A DNA stretch of 48,686 bases from an uncultured Aeromonas sp. GTDB lineage: Bacteria; Pseudomonadota; Gammaproteobacteria; Enterobacterales; Aeromonadaceae. The notes beneath the pieces are model-generated. The model worked only from the letters and a program-made list of their open reading frames with translations, did no database searches and was not told the DNA's origin. The translations under genes and the position numbers were made by a program. This document shows positions 8,102 to 14,817 of the stretch, piece after piece (the stretch's first letter is position 1; the number at the start of each line of letters is the position of its first letter). The DNA is taken from contig CAMFLW010000010.1 in assembly GCA_945957575.1 (NCBI GenBank), positions 1 through 48,686 on the forward strand, given 5' to 3'.

Positions 8102-8538
8102 GTCACCAATCCAACGCCGAGCCCTACCACCTGCCCAATCAGAACCTTGCCGGTCTCCCACAGACCGCTCTTGGCCACGGCTTGGATCCGCTCGCCCAAG
8201 GTTTCTTGCAGGCTGTCTGGCGTAGCGTTAAGCACCTCCAGCCCCTTGGCCGTCAGCACCGCATCGGCAATGCCGTCGTCTGCTTTTGGTTCACCATGGA
8301 GATATCCTGTCTCAACCAGCCAATGCATACACTCAAACGCAAACTGTTTGCGCTCAAAATGGGGATCGCTAGAGTCAAGTTCAGCTTCTTCGCGTGATGA
8401 AAGACCTTCGGCTATCTGGCCGTCATCGGTTAGCATGAACTGCCGGGCATCCAAGGCCTTGCGCACTGGAAAGCGGGCATAAAGCTCGGCCAATACCAGC
8501 ACCACCGTGCGATCGAACCGTTCAATATTGGAGATCAT
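8098..8538 (-). CDS. Unknown protein coupled to the integrase
   Basis: 146 residues, of no family I recognise. The first 100 residues look helical and polar (MISNIERFDRTVVLVLAELY; EEAELDSSDPHFERKQFAFE); the last 20 are Gly/Val rich (KVLIGQVVGLGVGLVT), perhaps a membrane-active or buried helix. Its stop overlaps the int start (ATGA), so the two are translated together. Its ATG directly abuts the start of the plus-strand gene at 8539. GAAGG lies just upstream of the ATG. It is likely prophage cargo or a regulator of integration. Confidence 0.65.
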   Translation of the reverse strand: MISNIERFDRTVVLVLAELYARFPVRKALDARQFMLTDDGQIAEGLSSREEAELDSSDPHFERKQFAFECMHWLVETGYLHGEPKADDGIADAVLTAKGLEVLNATPDSLQETLGERIQAVAKSGLWETGKVLIGQVVGLGVGLVT

Positions 8539-8781
8539 ATGAAGCCTTCATCAGGAGAGTCATTGTCGGAACATCAACGCCGCTATGAACTGACTGACAT
8601 CATGCGCCGCCATATCGTGTCGCAGCTCAACGGATCCTTGGACGCCGTGCGTGCCCGTGCCTTTTGGCGCACTCACCTTCCTAACCTGAACGAGAAAGAA
8701 GGGGCCGAAGCATTGGCCGAAGCACTGGCTGGCGCACTGGAAGAGGTGCGTAGAAAGGTTGCCCCTACCATCGTGCGCTGA
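8539..8781 (+). CDS. Small unknown helical protein
   Basis: 80 residues, mostly charged helix (RRYELTDIMRRHIVSQLNGS; EGAEALAEALAGALEEVRRK). No family recognised. It has GGAG 5-6 bases before its ATG. It points against all its neighbours in the lysogeny block, and its ATG and that of the gene at 8538 form a single CATATG palindrome, so each gene's promoter must lie inside the other gene. It could be a small regulator or a partner of the 146-residue protein. Confidence 0.6.
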   Translation: MKPSSGESLSEHQRRYELTDIMRRHIVSQLNGSLDAVRARAFWRTHLPNLNEKEGAEALAEALAGALEEVRRKVAPTIVR

Positions 8782-8786
8782 TGCGG

Positions 8787-8867
8787 TTATTGAGTCTCGG
8801 CATACGACTCGGGCAGTTCGCCGGTCTCGACTAGCAGCAGGATTTGCTCGTGGCGCGCCAATGGTAC
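8787..8867 (-). pseudogene. C-terminal fragment of an unknown gene
   Basis: The minus strand reads VPLARHEQILLLVETGELPE then SYAETQ and a stop, with an in-frame stop directly before it. This 26-residue piece looks like true coding sequence with no proper start (only a TTG at 8861 without RBS). It is probably the tail of a gene lost by deletion between the WYL-like gene and 8539; a very short real peptide is the alternative. Confidence 0.3.
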
Positions 8868-8877
8868 TCAGAAATGG

Positions 8878-9678
8878 TTAGCCATTTTTTCTGACTGCTC
8901 TGGCCCAGTCATTTACGGAAATTACTTCGCCGGTGCTGAGCAGGGTTACGTCCTGAAGGATTGAATCAAGCCGGAACGTGCGCACGGCCTTGCGCTCATG
9001 GCACCAGCCTTTCACATAGGTGCCGGTGACCTGACTCACGCTGATCTCTCGCTGGGTAAAGTTGCTGTCCGCATCAATGTATGAGAAGGCAACCTCCAGT
9101 AGTTCCGAACGGGAATAAAAGCTCAAATTATTAGCAGTAGGCTTGATTCCCTTCTTAGAGAAAACGGTGGTAGCTGGTGCAGGCTTGATCACCTTTTTGG
9201 ATAGGGCTGGCTCAGCAGGGGGTGTTTGCTTGGGGGCCGGGATATTGGTCTTCGTGGCGAGGATTTTGCTTGGAGGCGTCACGTTGTGCTCCCGCGTTGC
9301 AGGGATGAACCTGCGAGCCAAGCCGACCAACAAAGCAACAATGCCACTGATGATTAGGGAGAAGCCGATCATACCCTGCAATGCCACAGAGTCGGGCGCC
9401 ACCTTATCGCAAATGATCAGCCACACATTGAGTGACAACCAAGAAAAAGACGCGATACGAGCTGAGCGGCTATACCCCTTGCCAAGGGTGTACCAAGCGA
9501 AAACAAAGGGAATAAAAACAATGCCAAAAGCTAGTTTTGCGCTGAGCTGACGTGTTACTGGCGCACCAGTCGCAGCGGGGCGCGTCTGTGCTGAGGCGCC
9601 AGGGCGACCGCAGTGTGGACAAGCGGGTGCAGCATCCGAGATCTGATTATGACAATCAGTGCATTCAACTAGGGGCAT
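8878..9678 (-). CDS. Membrane protein with zinc ribbon and WYL-like domain (prophage cargo)
   Basis: 266 residues from the ATG at 9678 (AGGTGA upstream; a GTG three codons earlier is less likely). Order: zinc ribbon C6xxC9...C20xxC23; membrane segments near 49-66, 75-90 and 102-120; a Pro/Lys-rich linker at 125-185 with two SKKxIKP repeats; then about 70 residues resembling a WYL ligand-sensing domain (YIDADSNFTQREISVSQVTG, GWCHERKAVRTFRLDSI). WYL domains usually sit behind a DNA-binding helix-turn-helix and bind nucleic acid or nucleotide signals; here the DNA-binding part is absent and a membrane anchor takes its place. It lies between CI and int, a spot where P2-like phages often carry lysogen-expressed extra genes, so a role in lysogen protection or sensing is possible but unproven. 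Confidence 0.65.
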   Translation of the reverse strand: MPLVECTDCHNQISDAAPACPHCGRPGASAQTRPAATGAPVTRQLSAKLAFGIVFIPFVFAWYTLGKGYSRSARIASFSWLSLNVWLIICDKVAPDSVALQGMIGFSLIISGIVALLVGLARRFIPATREHNVTPPSKILATKTNIPAPKQTPPAEPALSKKVIKPAPATTVFSKKGIKPTANNLSFYSRSELLEVAFSYIDADSNFTQREISVSQVTGTYVKGWCHERKAVRTFRLDSILQDVTLLSTGEVISVNDWARAVRKNG

Positions 9679-9764
9679 TTGTATCACCTAATGCATTGTT
9701 ATTTTGCGGTCTTCATGCAGGCCTTGGCTGTCTGTGCTCATAGTCAAAAGGCGCACTCACGCCG

Positions 9765-10439
9765 TTATCGTTTGAAAAAAGTCCGGTGCTCGATGACGGT
9801 GGCGATGATGGTGATCGGCTGGCGGTCGGAGTGCAGGGTCGGAAAATCCTCATTGAGCGGCACCAGCTCAAACACATCTCGACCCGTTTCATCAATGCCG
9901 CGTGGCCGGTATTTCTTGAAGGTGGCCTCTTCGCTGCCGTTCTTGGCGATCACATAGTCACCCGGTTTGGGGGCAACATCGGGATCGGCCAGCAGCAGAT
10001 CCCCTTCACTGAAACGGGGCTCCATCGACTTGCCGCGTAGCCAGAGGCCAAATCCGCAAGGGCCAATATCCACGCTCGCCGTCACATATTCGACATTGCC
10101 ATCGAAGGCGGTGGCTTGTTCGCACATCTCGCGCCAGTGGCCCGCTTGCACATAGCTGAGGATCGGCACCTGTGACCCGCGCGGGATCTCGGCGGGTTCG
10201 ACGTTGCGATAGCCGGGATTCCTGCTCTCGGATATGCCGCCATCTTCGCCAAATAGCAGCCATTCAGGTCGGACGCCTAGCGCTTTGGCAAGGTTAATTA
10301 GGTTGTCACCCTTGGGGGATGTGTCGCCCCTCTCCCATTGACTTACAGATACTCGGTTGACCCCAAGAAGCTTGGCTAGTGCCTCTTGGGTCATTCCGCT
10401 GACCGCCCGCTGTGACTTTATGCGTGTGTGAATGCTCAT
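9765..10439 (-). CDS. cI: CI-type lysogeny repressor (HTH plus S24 peptidase)
   Basis: 224 residues. The N-terminal helix-turn-helix of the Cro/CI type (residues 4-58, MTQEALAKLLGVNRVSVSQW) binds the operators at 10440-10523. The C-terminal LexA/S24 domain has the cleavage pair A99-G100 (YVQAGHW), catalytic S138 (GKSMEP) and a lysine at 175/176 (ATFKKY). Self-cleavage should thus be triggered by RecA after DNA damage, unlike P2 C, which is not SOS-cleaved. The start at MSIHTRIK fits a promoter giving a leaderless mRNA; the frame is open upstream and an ATG at 10457 is the alternative. Confidence 0.92.
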   Translation of the reverse strand: MSIHTRIKSQRAVSGMTQEALAKLLGVNRVSVSQWERGDTSPKGDNLINLAKALGVRPEWLLFGEDGGISESRNPGYRNVEPAEIPRGSQVPILSYVQAGHWREMCEQATAFDGNVEYVTASVDIGPCGFGLWLRGKSMEPRFSEGDLLLADPDVAPKPGDYVIAKNGSEEATFKKYRPRGIDETGRDVFELVPLNEDFPTLHSDRQPITIIATVIEHRTFFKR

Positions 10440-10475
10440 GTAAGCAATCTTACTCATTGCCTTGGTAGCTTTCAC
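10440..10475 (-). promoter_or_regulatory. cI promoter with overlapping operator
   Basis: Minus-strand -35 GTGAAA (10475-10470), 17-base spacer, -10 TAAGAT (10452-10447). The start point would fall at about 10440, next to the cI ATG at 10439. The perfect inverted repeat GTAAG-CAAT-CTTAC (10440-10453) covers the -10, suggesting CI or Cro controls this promoter. Confidence 0.5.
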
Positions 10476-10497
10476 TTCCTTTTTTGGAAGTTTTCTC

Positions 10498-10526
10498 TTG
10501 CTATTGCGTTCAAGTGAGCTTACATT
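10498..10526 (+). promoter_or_regulatory. Early rightward promoter with operator
   Basis: -35 TTGCTA (10498-10503), 17-base spacer, -10 TACATT (10521-10526). The near-palindrome GTGAGCTTAC (10514-10523), related to the cI-side operator half sites, overlaps the -10. A further TTACT/AGTAA pair lies at 10545-10563 before the Cro-like gene. CI bound here would silence the early operon. Confidence 0.55.
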
Positions 10527-10567
10527 TACTTCCATTGATGCGATTTACTACCAAGAAGAGTAAGAGA

Positions 10568-10834
10568 ATGAAAAAACAAGATGTCCTTGAGCATTTTGGC
10601 GGGGTGGTTGGCATAGCGAAGGCTTTGGGGTGTAAACCTCAAGCCATCTCCCAATGGGGCGAAACCATCCCCCAAGGCCGTGCCTACCAGATTGAGGTGC
10701 TGACCGGCGGTGCGCTGAAAGCCGACGCCGCCGCCCCGTCCGGCCAGTCGCGCCCATCGCTGCGCGTCGCGCCGGGCACTCCGCTGGACTCGATCCCAAG
10801 CATCCAGCGGGCCGCTGCCCGCACCGCAGAATAA
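10568..10834 (+). CDS. Cro-like repressor
   Basis: 88 residues from the ATG at 10568 (AAGAG upstream); the frame is open further upstream into the operator region without support. Residues 1-55 (MKKQDVLEHFGGVVGIAKAL, CKPQAISQW) form the small helix-turn-helix of the Cro/YdaS type, with a Pro/Ala-rich tail. Divergent from cI across a 128-base operator region, it should oppose CI when the phage enters the lytic state. Confidence 0.8.
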   Translation: MKKQDVLEHFGGVVGIAKALGCKPQAISQWGETIPQGRAYQIEVLTGGALKADAAAPSGQSRPSLRVAPGTPLDSIPSIQRAAARTAE

Positions 10835-10845
10835 GGGGCGCCACC

Positions 10846-11133
10846 ATGCCACCTCGCCATATCAACCCTGCTGCTTCATCTGCCCCTGCTGCGGCTATCA
10901 GTGCGATCAATATCGTGATCTCCCCTGATACCCCACCGCTGATGCCCATCGCCAAGTTTGCCGATTGGGTGGGCGTGTCTGTTGATACAGCTCGCTCATG
11001 GGTCAAAGCCGGCAGCCTCGATGTGATGGAAAAAACCAGAGGCCGCGAGCTGGTGATGGTCAAGGTGCATGTGTTTATCGCCAAACAGATGGCTGGCTCC
11101 GTGTTGGCTCCCCAGTTCAAACGCGCGCTTTAA
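10846..11133 (+). CDS. cox: Cox-like excision/regulatory protein
   Basis: 95 residues. A flexible Ala/Pro-rich start is followed by the winged-helix signature of P2-group Cox proteins, PLMPIAKFADWVGVSVDTAR then SWVKAGSLDVMEKTRGRELV. Cox proteins direct excision by binding near attP and repress the lysogeny promoter. AAGGGG precedes the ATG by about 10 bases. It follows the Cro-like gene by 11 bases in the early operon. Confidence 0.8.
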   Translation: MPPRHINPAASSAPAAAISAINIVISPDTPPLMPIAKFADWVGVSVDTARSWVKAGSLDVMEKTRGRELVMVKVHVFIAKQMAGSVLAPQFKRAL

Positions 11134-11161
11134 CCATAGCGACCTTTGGAGGGAAATCAGA

Positions 11162-11680
11162 GTGTCAAACCAGACCTGCTTGTCACACAGCCACTTCGCA
11201 GCGGCCTGCGATGCCTTCACTGGGCGCTACAACATCAGCCAGCTGGCTAGAGAGATTGGTATGTCGAAAGGGGTGCTGCACAACAAGTTCGACCCGGCCA
11301 ATGAAAAGCACAAGATCACCGCCCTCGATCTGATCGCCCTCTACCACGCCACCGGTGACGACATTTTGTTTGATGGCCTGCTGCTTGATTGCGGCCTCAC
11401 GGCTTATCGCTTGCCTGCGTCAGATGCGGTGATCTCGCCCGAGGCCCGCGCCCAGCAGGCGCTCAACGCTGGCGCCAACATCCTCGGCGTGACGGCTCAG
11501 GCTACCCAGGTGCTCACCACTGGCCGCGTCACCAAACACCATCGCAATGCCGTGATGACCGGATTAATGGCGGGCATCGAGCACATGGTGCTGCTCGCCA
11601 CCGAAATCGAACAGAAATTCAATTCCGTCCCCACCCTCGCCTGTGCCGCCGATATCGCGCGCGCCAGCCTGGGAGCATAG
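11162..11680 (+). CDS. CII-like phage regulator
   Basis: 172 residues from GTG at 11162, preceded by GGAGG at about 10 bases; the frame is open upstream but overlaps cox without an RBS. Residues 10-60 contain a helix-turn-helix (YNISQLAREIGMSKGVLHNK), and the overall form matches the phage CII family (PF06892 type) found after cox in P2-like phages of Vibrio and Aeromonas. Likely a DNA-binding protein that helps choose lysogeny or controls replication genes. Confidence 0.8.
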   Translation: MSNQTCLSHSHFAAACDAFTGRYNISQLAREIGMSKGVLHNKFDPANEKHKITALDLIALYHATGDDILFDGLLLDCGLTAYRLPASDAVISPEARAQQALNAGANILGVTAQATQVLTTGRVTKHHRNAVMTGLMAGIEHMVLLATEIEQKFNSVPTLACAADIARASLGA

Positions 11681-11689
11681 GAGAACACC

Positions 11690-11914
11690 ATGAGACTGAA
11701 ATGCCCCCACTGCAACGCCCGCGCCAACATCCGTACCAGCCGGGATATGGGGCCACTGAGCGGCTCGGCCCGCTATCAGTGCAGCAATGTCGAGTGCGGC
11801 CACACCTTCAAGGTGTTGTTCGAGATCACCGAGACCCTTTCACCCAGCGCCATGCCTAACCCGTCCGTGGTGCTGACCCAGTTTCAACGCAAGGCAAAGG
11901 AGACTGCCCAATGA
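11690..11914 (+). CDS. ogr: Ogr/Delta-type zinc-finger activator of late genes
   Basis: 74 residues with C5-x2-C8-x22-C31-x4-C36, exactly the zinc-binding spacing of P2 Ogr, and the shared RTSR (15-18) and Y29-Q-C segments. Ogr proteins bind upstream of late promoters and contact the RNA polymerase alpha subunit. Three matching 29-bp boxes at 21811, 28549 and 32845 are the likely targets. In P2 ogr lies after gene D; here it is in the early operon behind cII, so late activation would follow directly from early transcription. Confidence 0.92.
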   Translation: MRLKCPHCNARANIRTSRDMGPLSGSARYQCSNVECGHTFKVLFEITETLSPSAMPNPSVVLTQFQRKAKETAQ

Positions 11915-12138
11915 GACTACGCGCCGAGCAGCCGGGGTTGATCCCCGTCGCGCTCCTGCTGATGACCCGCGCCACCGTCGTGAGCGATTGCGACGAGCCA
12001 GTGATGCGCAACACCACCCGCTTTGATGGCAGCTATCTGGAAGACCATCGAGGCCGCCGCGGCACCCTGCGCTTTGCGCCGCGCCACCCAGGCAAAACAC
12101 CGCGCCCGCACTGGCTGACCCAGCTGTTGCAGGCATAA
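11911..12138 (+). CDS. Small unknown early protein
   Basis: 75 residues, overlapping the ogr stop as ATGA and so coupled to it. Rich in Arg and Pro in the second half (EDHRGRRGTLRFAPRHPGKT). No family recognised. Codon use fits the surrounding phage genes. Confidence 0.65.
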   Translation: MRLRAEQPGLIPVALLLMTRATVVSDCDEPVMRNTTRFDGSYLEDHRGRRGTLRFAPRHPGKTPRPHWLTQLLQA

Positions 12139-12153
12139 CCGGAGGGCCACCCC

Positions 12154-12597
12154 ATGAACACAGCAAAGGTCATTGCACTCGTTCAACAGCCAAGCGCCGC
12201 AGAGGCAGCACTGGCAGAGATGCGCGCCCGCTTCGGCCGCAATGGGGCGGCCAGCCGCTGGTCACGCCTGCCGACTCGGGCCCGCGCCGTCATCTGCTAT
12301 GCCGCTGGGATCTCGCCGTCGGCTGCAGCGCAGGAGCTGGGCCAGTTCGAGTTTGACCAACAAGAAGCAATCCGGCTCGCACTGGGCGACCTGCTCGCCA
12401 CCCTGCGGGAGTTTGATGGCTCGGTGCTGCACCGCCGCGAGTGGCACCGCACCGCCCGCCACATTGATGGGCCGACCCGCAGCGAGCTGGAGCAGGCCGA
12501 GCTTGAGAATAAGCGCCGGGCAGAGCTGAGCGCTCAGGCCGGCACATTGGAAAGCCGCTTGGCGGCATTGAGAAAGGTGGCCGGAAACGGCCAATAA
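12154..12597 (+). CDS. Unknown early protein
   Basis: 147 residues, predicted helical. It begins MNTAKVIALVQQPSAAEAAL, and the last 40 residues are a charged helix (RSELEQAELENKRRAELSAQ). GGAGG lies 8 bases before the ATG. It occupies a place where P2-type phages often have replication accessory genes, but no motif supports a helicase-loader role. Confidence 0.7.
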   Translation: MNTAKVIALVQQPSAAEAALAEMRARFGRNGAASRWSRLPTRARAVICYAAGISPSAAAQELGQFEFDQQEAIRLALGDLLATLREFDGSVLHRREWHRTARHIDGPTRSELEQAELENKRRAELSAQAGTLESRLAALRKVAGNGQ

Positions 12598-12599
12598 AA

Positions 12600-12635
12600 A
12601 AACCCGCTATCGGTGTTGACGCACCAGCGGGGCTT
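12600..12635 (+). terminator. Hairpin between early genes, possibly an attenuator
   Basis: Two-part stem CCCGCT/AGCGGG (12603-12608 with 12626-12631) and inner GGTG/CACC. The following T run is short (GCTTTC), so this may be partial termination or just an RNA-processing hairpin between the gene ending at 12597 and the next at 12661. Confidence 0.35.
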
Positions 12636-12660
12636 TCAATCAATCAACGAGGTGAACCTC

Positions 12661-12960
12661 ATGAACAATCTTACAGCAGAACAGGCGATCCGCAAAGTAG
12701 CGAACAGCCTCATTAATACCAACCGCCCCCAGCTGGGGGCCTGCCATAGCACCGCCGTCGAGGCGAGCCTTGAGGCGCTGGCAGAGCTGGCCGACGAGTT
12801 GAGCCTGCTCGACATCTACGCCGAGCTGACCAAGCGCCTCGACATTCTGCGCGGTGGCTGCCGTCCGCACATCATCGGCGTGGACATGGCCAGCGGCCCT
12901 GACAGCACCGTGATTTTCCATCCGCCCTTTGCCCACGCGCTGCAAGGGGGTGCCCAATGA
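12661..12960 (+). CDS. Unknown early protein
   Basis: 99 residues from the ATG at 12661, preceded by GAGGTG. It starts MNNLTAEQAIRKVANSLI and ends in a segment with Asp-Met-Ala-Ser-Gly. No family recognised. It is the first of six small overlapping genes that run up to the zinc protein at 14242. Confidence 0.65.
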   Translation: MNNLTAEQAIRKVANSLINTNRPQLGACHSTAVEASLEALAELADELSLLDIYAELTKRLDILRGGCRPHIIGVDMASGPDSTVIFHPPFAHALQGGAQ

Positions 12961-13133
12961 TCGCCATCACCGCCAAACACACCGCCCCATCACCGGCCGC
13001 TGCTGTCGCCTATCTGGTGCGCCACGGCTACATCAACGTGAAAAGCAGCTGGCTGCGTGGCCAGCGTCAAGCCGCCCGCATCGAGCTGCTGCCGTCTGGC
13101 CGCGCTCGGGTTCTGGAAGGAGTAGCAGCATGA
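12957..13133 (+). CDS. Very small unknown early protein
   Basis: 58 residues (MIAITAKHTAPSPAAAVAYL, then VRHGYINVKSSWLRGQRQAA). Start overlaps the previous stop and stop overlaps the next start (both ATGA), which strongly supports it as coding. The basic, Arg-rich middle could bind nucleic acid. Function unknown. Confidence 0.65.
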   Translation: MIAITAKHTAPSPAAAVAYLVRHGYINVKSSWLRGQRQAARIELLPSGRARVLEGVAA

Positions 13134-13441
13134 GCGACCTGTTTGAACTGGAGCCGCCCGTTGATGAGCTGGGCAACTGCGAAGCAGGCCCCGCCCATCT
13201 GCAGGCCCCTGCACCGGTCAGCCAGCTGACCAAGCACTGGGAAGTGGCAAGAGAAGAGTTCAACACAGCCGAGGTGATGCCGTTCGACTTCTGCACCGAC
13301 GAGCAGTTGCTGGCACTGGGTTCCATCCGCGCCGTGTACTGGCTAGCCGTCGGCAGTGCCGAGCTGGCACTGGCAAAAGAGATCGCCGAGTGGTGGGCCG
13401 AATGCGAACCACTCCACGGACTGGGGGAGACCATCAAATGA
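13130..13441 (+). CDS. Small acidic early protein
   Basis: 103 residues from the ATG at 13130 (MSDLFELEPPVDELGNCEAG), overlapping its neighbours by 4 bases on each side. Strongly acidic, with a helical second half (LALAKEIAEWWAECE). It ends GETIK, almost the same as the next gene's EETIK; the DNA there is a repeat. Function unknown. Confidence 0.65.
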   Translation: MSDLFELEPPVDELGNCEAGPAHLQAPAPVSQLTKHWEVAREEFNTAEVMPFDFCTDEQLLALGSIRAVYWLAVGSAELALAKEIAEWWAECEPLHGLGETIK

Positions 13442-13752
13442 CCACGCCAAGACAAGAAGAGTGCACCACTGAAATGGTATTTGGCGCAGACATCGCCGCC
13501 CTGAAACTGATCTTCCAGGTAAAAAGAGAAGCCCTTCGCCAGTTTCAGAACCAGCTGATCGCCCTGCGCAAGGAGCAAAAGCCGAGCACGAATGTTTATG
13601 CCGTCCGTTCCTTGTTGTTTGCCTGTCGCCAGGAGCGAGCTGGTGCCAATTTTGCGTTCGAGCAAATCGAAGACGACGAGCAGTTCATTGAGGAAATTCG
13701 CCGGGTCATGGAAAACGACCCATTCAGCATGCCGGAGGAGACCATCAAATGA
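13438..13752 (+). CDS. Small helical early protein
   Basis: 104 residues from the ATG at 13438 (MTTPRQEECTTEMVFGADIA). The middle is a likely coiled coil (FQVKREALRQFQNQLIALRK). Overlaps the previous and following genes as ATGA. Ends EETIK from a sequence repeated after the previous gene. Function unknown. Confidence 0.65.
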   Translation: MTTPRQEECTTEMVFGADIAALKLIFQVKREALRQFQNQLIALRKEQKPSTNVYAVRSLLFACRQERAGANFAFEQIEDDEQFIEEIRRVMENDPFSMPEETIK

Positions 13753-13970
13753 GCCATCAACAGCTGATCGACGTGTGGGTAAACCGGCTGCTGGAAGACT
13801 GCGCCCTCCTGCGCGACCTGCAACGTGACTTGCTCGACCTGCGCAAAGATGGCCCCCACGGCCAGCGCCCTACGGCAAAAAACCACCTGACCCTGTGCCG
13901 TCTGGCCCGTGGTTACGTTCAGGCGGCATCCAACAAGGTCAAAACCCTGCATACAGGGGGTGCGGTATGA
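13749..13970 (+). CDS. Small helical early protein
   Basis: 73 residues (MSHQQLIDVWVNRLLEDCAL...). Residues 9-14 (VWVNRL) are encoded by a 17-base sequence also present in the gene at 14242. The body is a Leu/Arg/Asp helix (LRDLQRDLLDLRK). It overlaps its neighbours by 4 bases on each side. Function unknown. Confidence 0.65.
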   Translation: MSHQQLIDVWVNRLLEDCALLRDLQRDLLDLRKDGPHGQRPTAKNHLTLCRLARGYVQAASNKVKTLHTGGAV

Positions 13971-14242
13971 AGTTGTCCATCAAGATCACGCCTGAAATGC
14001 GCATCCGGCTGATGCATGTGCAAAGCCTTGATATCGAGGTACCGGATTCGATTGTGCAGGAACAATACGGCATCAACGCCAATACCCACCGCGCCATTGT
14101 GCTCGAGAGCATCGTTGCAACATTGGAGCAAGAAGGTAGTGGCGCTATCGAGGTTGATGGCCGCCGCTATGTCAGCACAGCACACCTTGCCGATCTCGCC
14201 GCATCGCTCCGCCAGCTGAATACATCAGGGGACGCACACTAA
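13967..14242 (+). CDS. Small unknown early protein
   Basis: 91 residues from the ATG at 13967 (MKLSIKITPEMRIRLMHVQS). A beta strand is followed by helices, with VLESIVATLEQEG in the middle. Overlaps the previous stop by 4 bases and the next start by one base (TAATG). Function unknown. Confidence 0.65.
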   Translation: MKLSIKITPEMRIRLMHVQSLDIEVPDSIVQEQYGINANTHRAIVLESIVATLEQEGSGAIEVDGRRYVSTAHLADLAASLRQLNTSGDAH

Positions 14243-14817
14243 TGACTCACCAAAAAACAGCCGGGCATGCCCCGGCTTTGGGCGTCGTGCGCCCTGCACA
14301 CAGCCAAGCCTCATCGCAACAGGCCTACGACTTGGCAAATCTGGACCAGCAGAGCCTTGAGGAACTGGAATGGATGGCCGACGAGTGGGTAAACCGGCTG
14401 CAGGACGTCAGGGTGCGCCCTGCATTTCGCATCAACCGTACAAGCAAGGTAACGCTGGAGCCCTGCACCAAGTGCAAACAGACCGCTGTTTGCCTGCCGG
14501 TGGCTGGCCGTCACGGTCGCCGCGCTTATCCCTACTGTGTCGAAACCTGCTGGCCACTGGCCCGCGCCGCGAGTGAAACAGTGGTGAAGGTTGAACCAGC
14601 CAGCCGCCCGTTGATGCGTTGCAGCTGCTGCGGCGAGTTCGGCCATGTGAGGCCGGTGATCCTGTCTGGCGATCGCCTGACCAGCCTCGTTTTTTGCGAG
14701 CGCGCCTGTTGGTCTGACCGTCTGGCCACGCTGGAGCAAGTCCCCACCTGCGGCCAGTGCGGCCGCTATCTGCAACCGAACGAATACACAAACGGCAAGT
14801 GCGGGGTGTGCAAGTGA
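14242..14817 (+). CDS. Cysteine-rich zinc-binding early protein
   Basis: 191 residues with several CxxC pairs: CTKCKQTAVC near 75-84, CSCCGEFGH near 127-135, and CGQCGRYLQ...CGVC at the C-terminus, so two or three zinc-binding modules. The N-terminal third is a polar helix containing DEWVNRL, related to the gene at 13749. Placed right before gene A and overlapping it, it may help replication or bind DNA (inference). Confidence 0.7.
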   Translation: MTHQKTAGHAPALGVVRPAHSQASSQQAYDLANLDQQSLEELEWMADEWVNRLQDVRVRPAFRINRTSKVTLEPCTKCKQTAVCLPVAGRHGRRAYPYCVETCWPLARAASETVVKVEPASRPLMRCSCCGEFGHVRPVILSGDRLTSLVFCERACWSDRLATLEQVPTCGQCGRYLQPNEYTNGKCGVCK

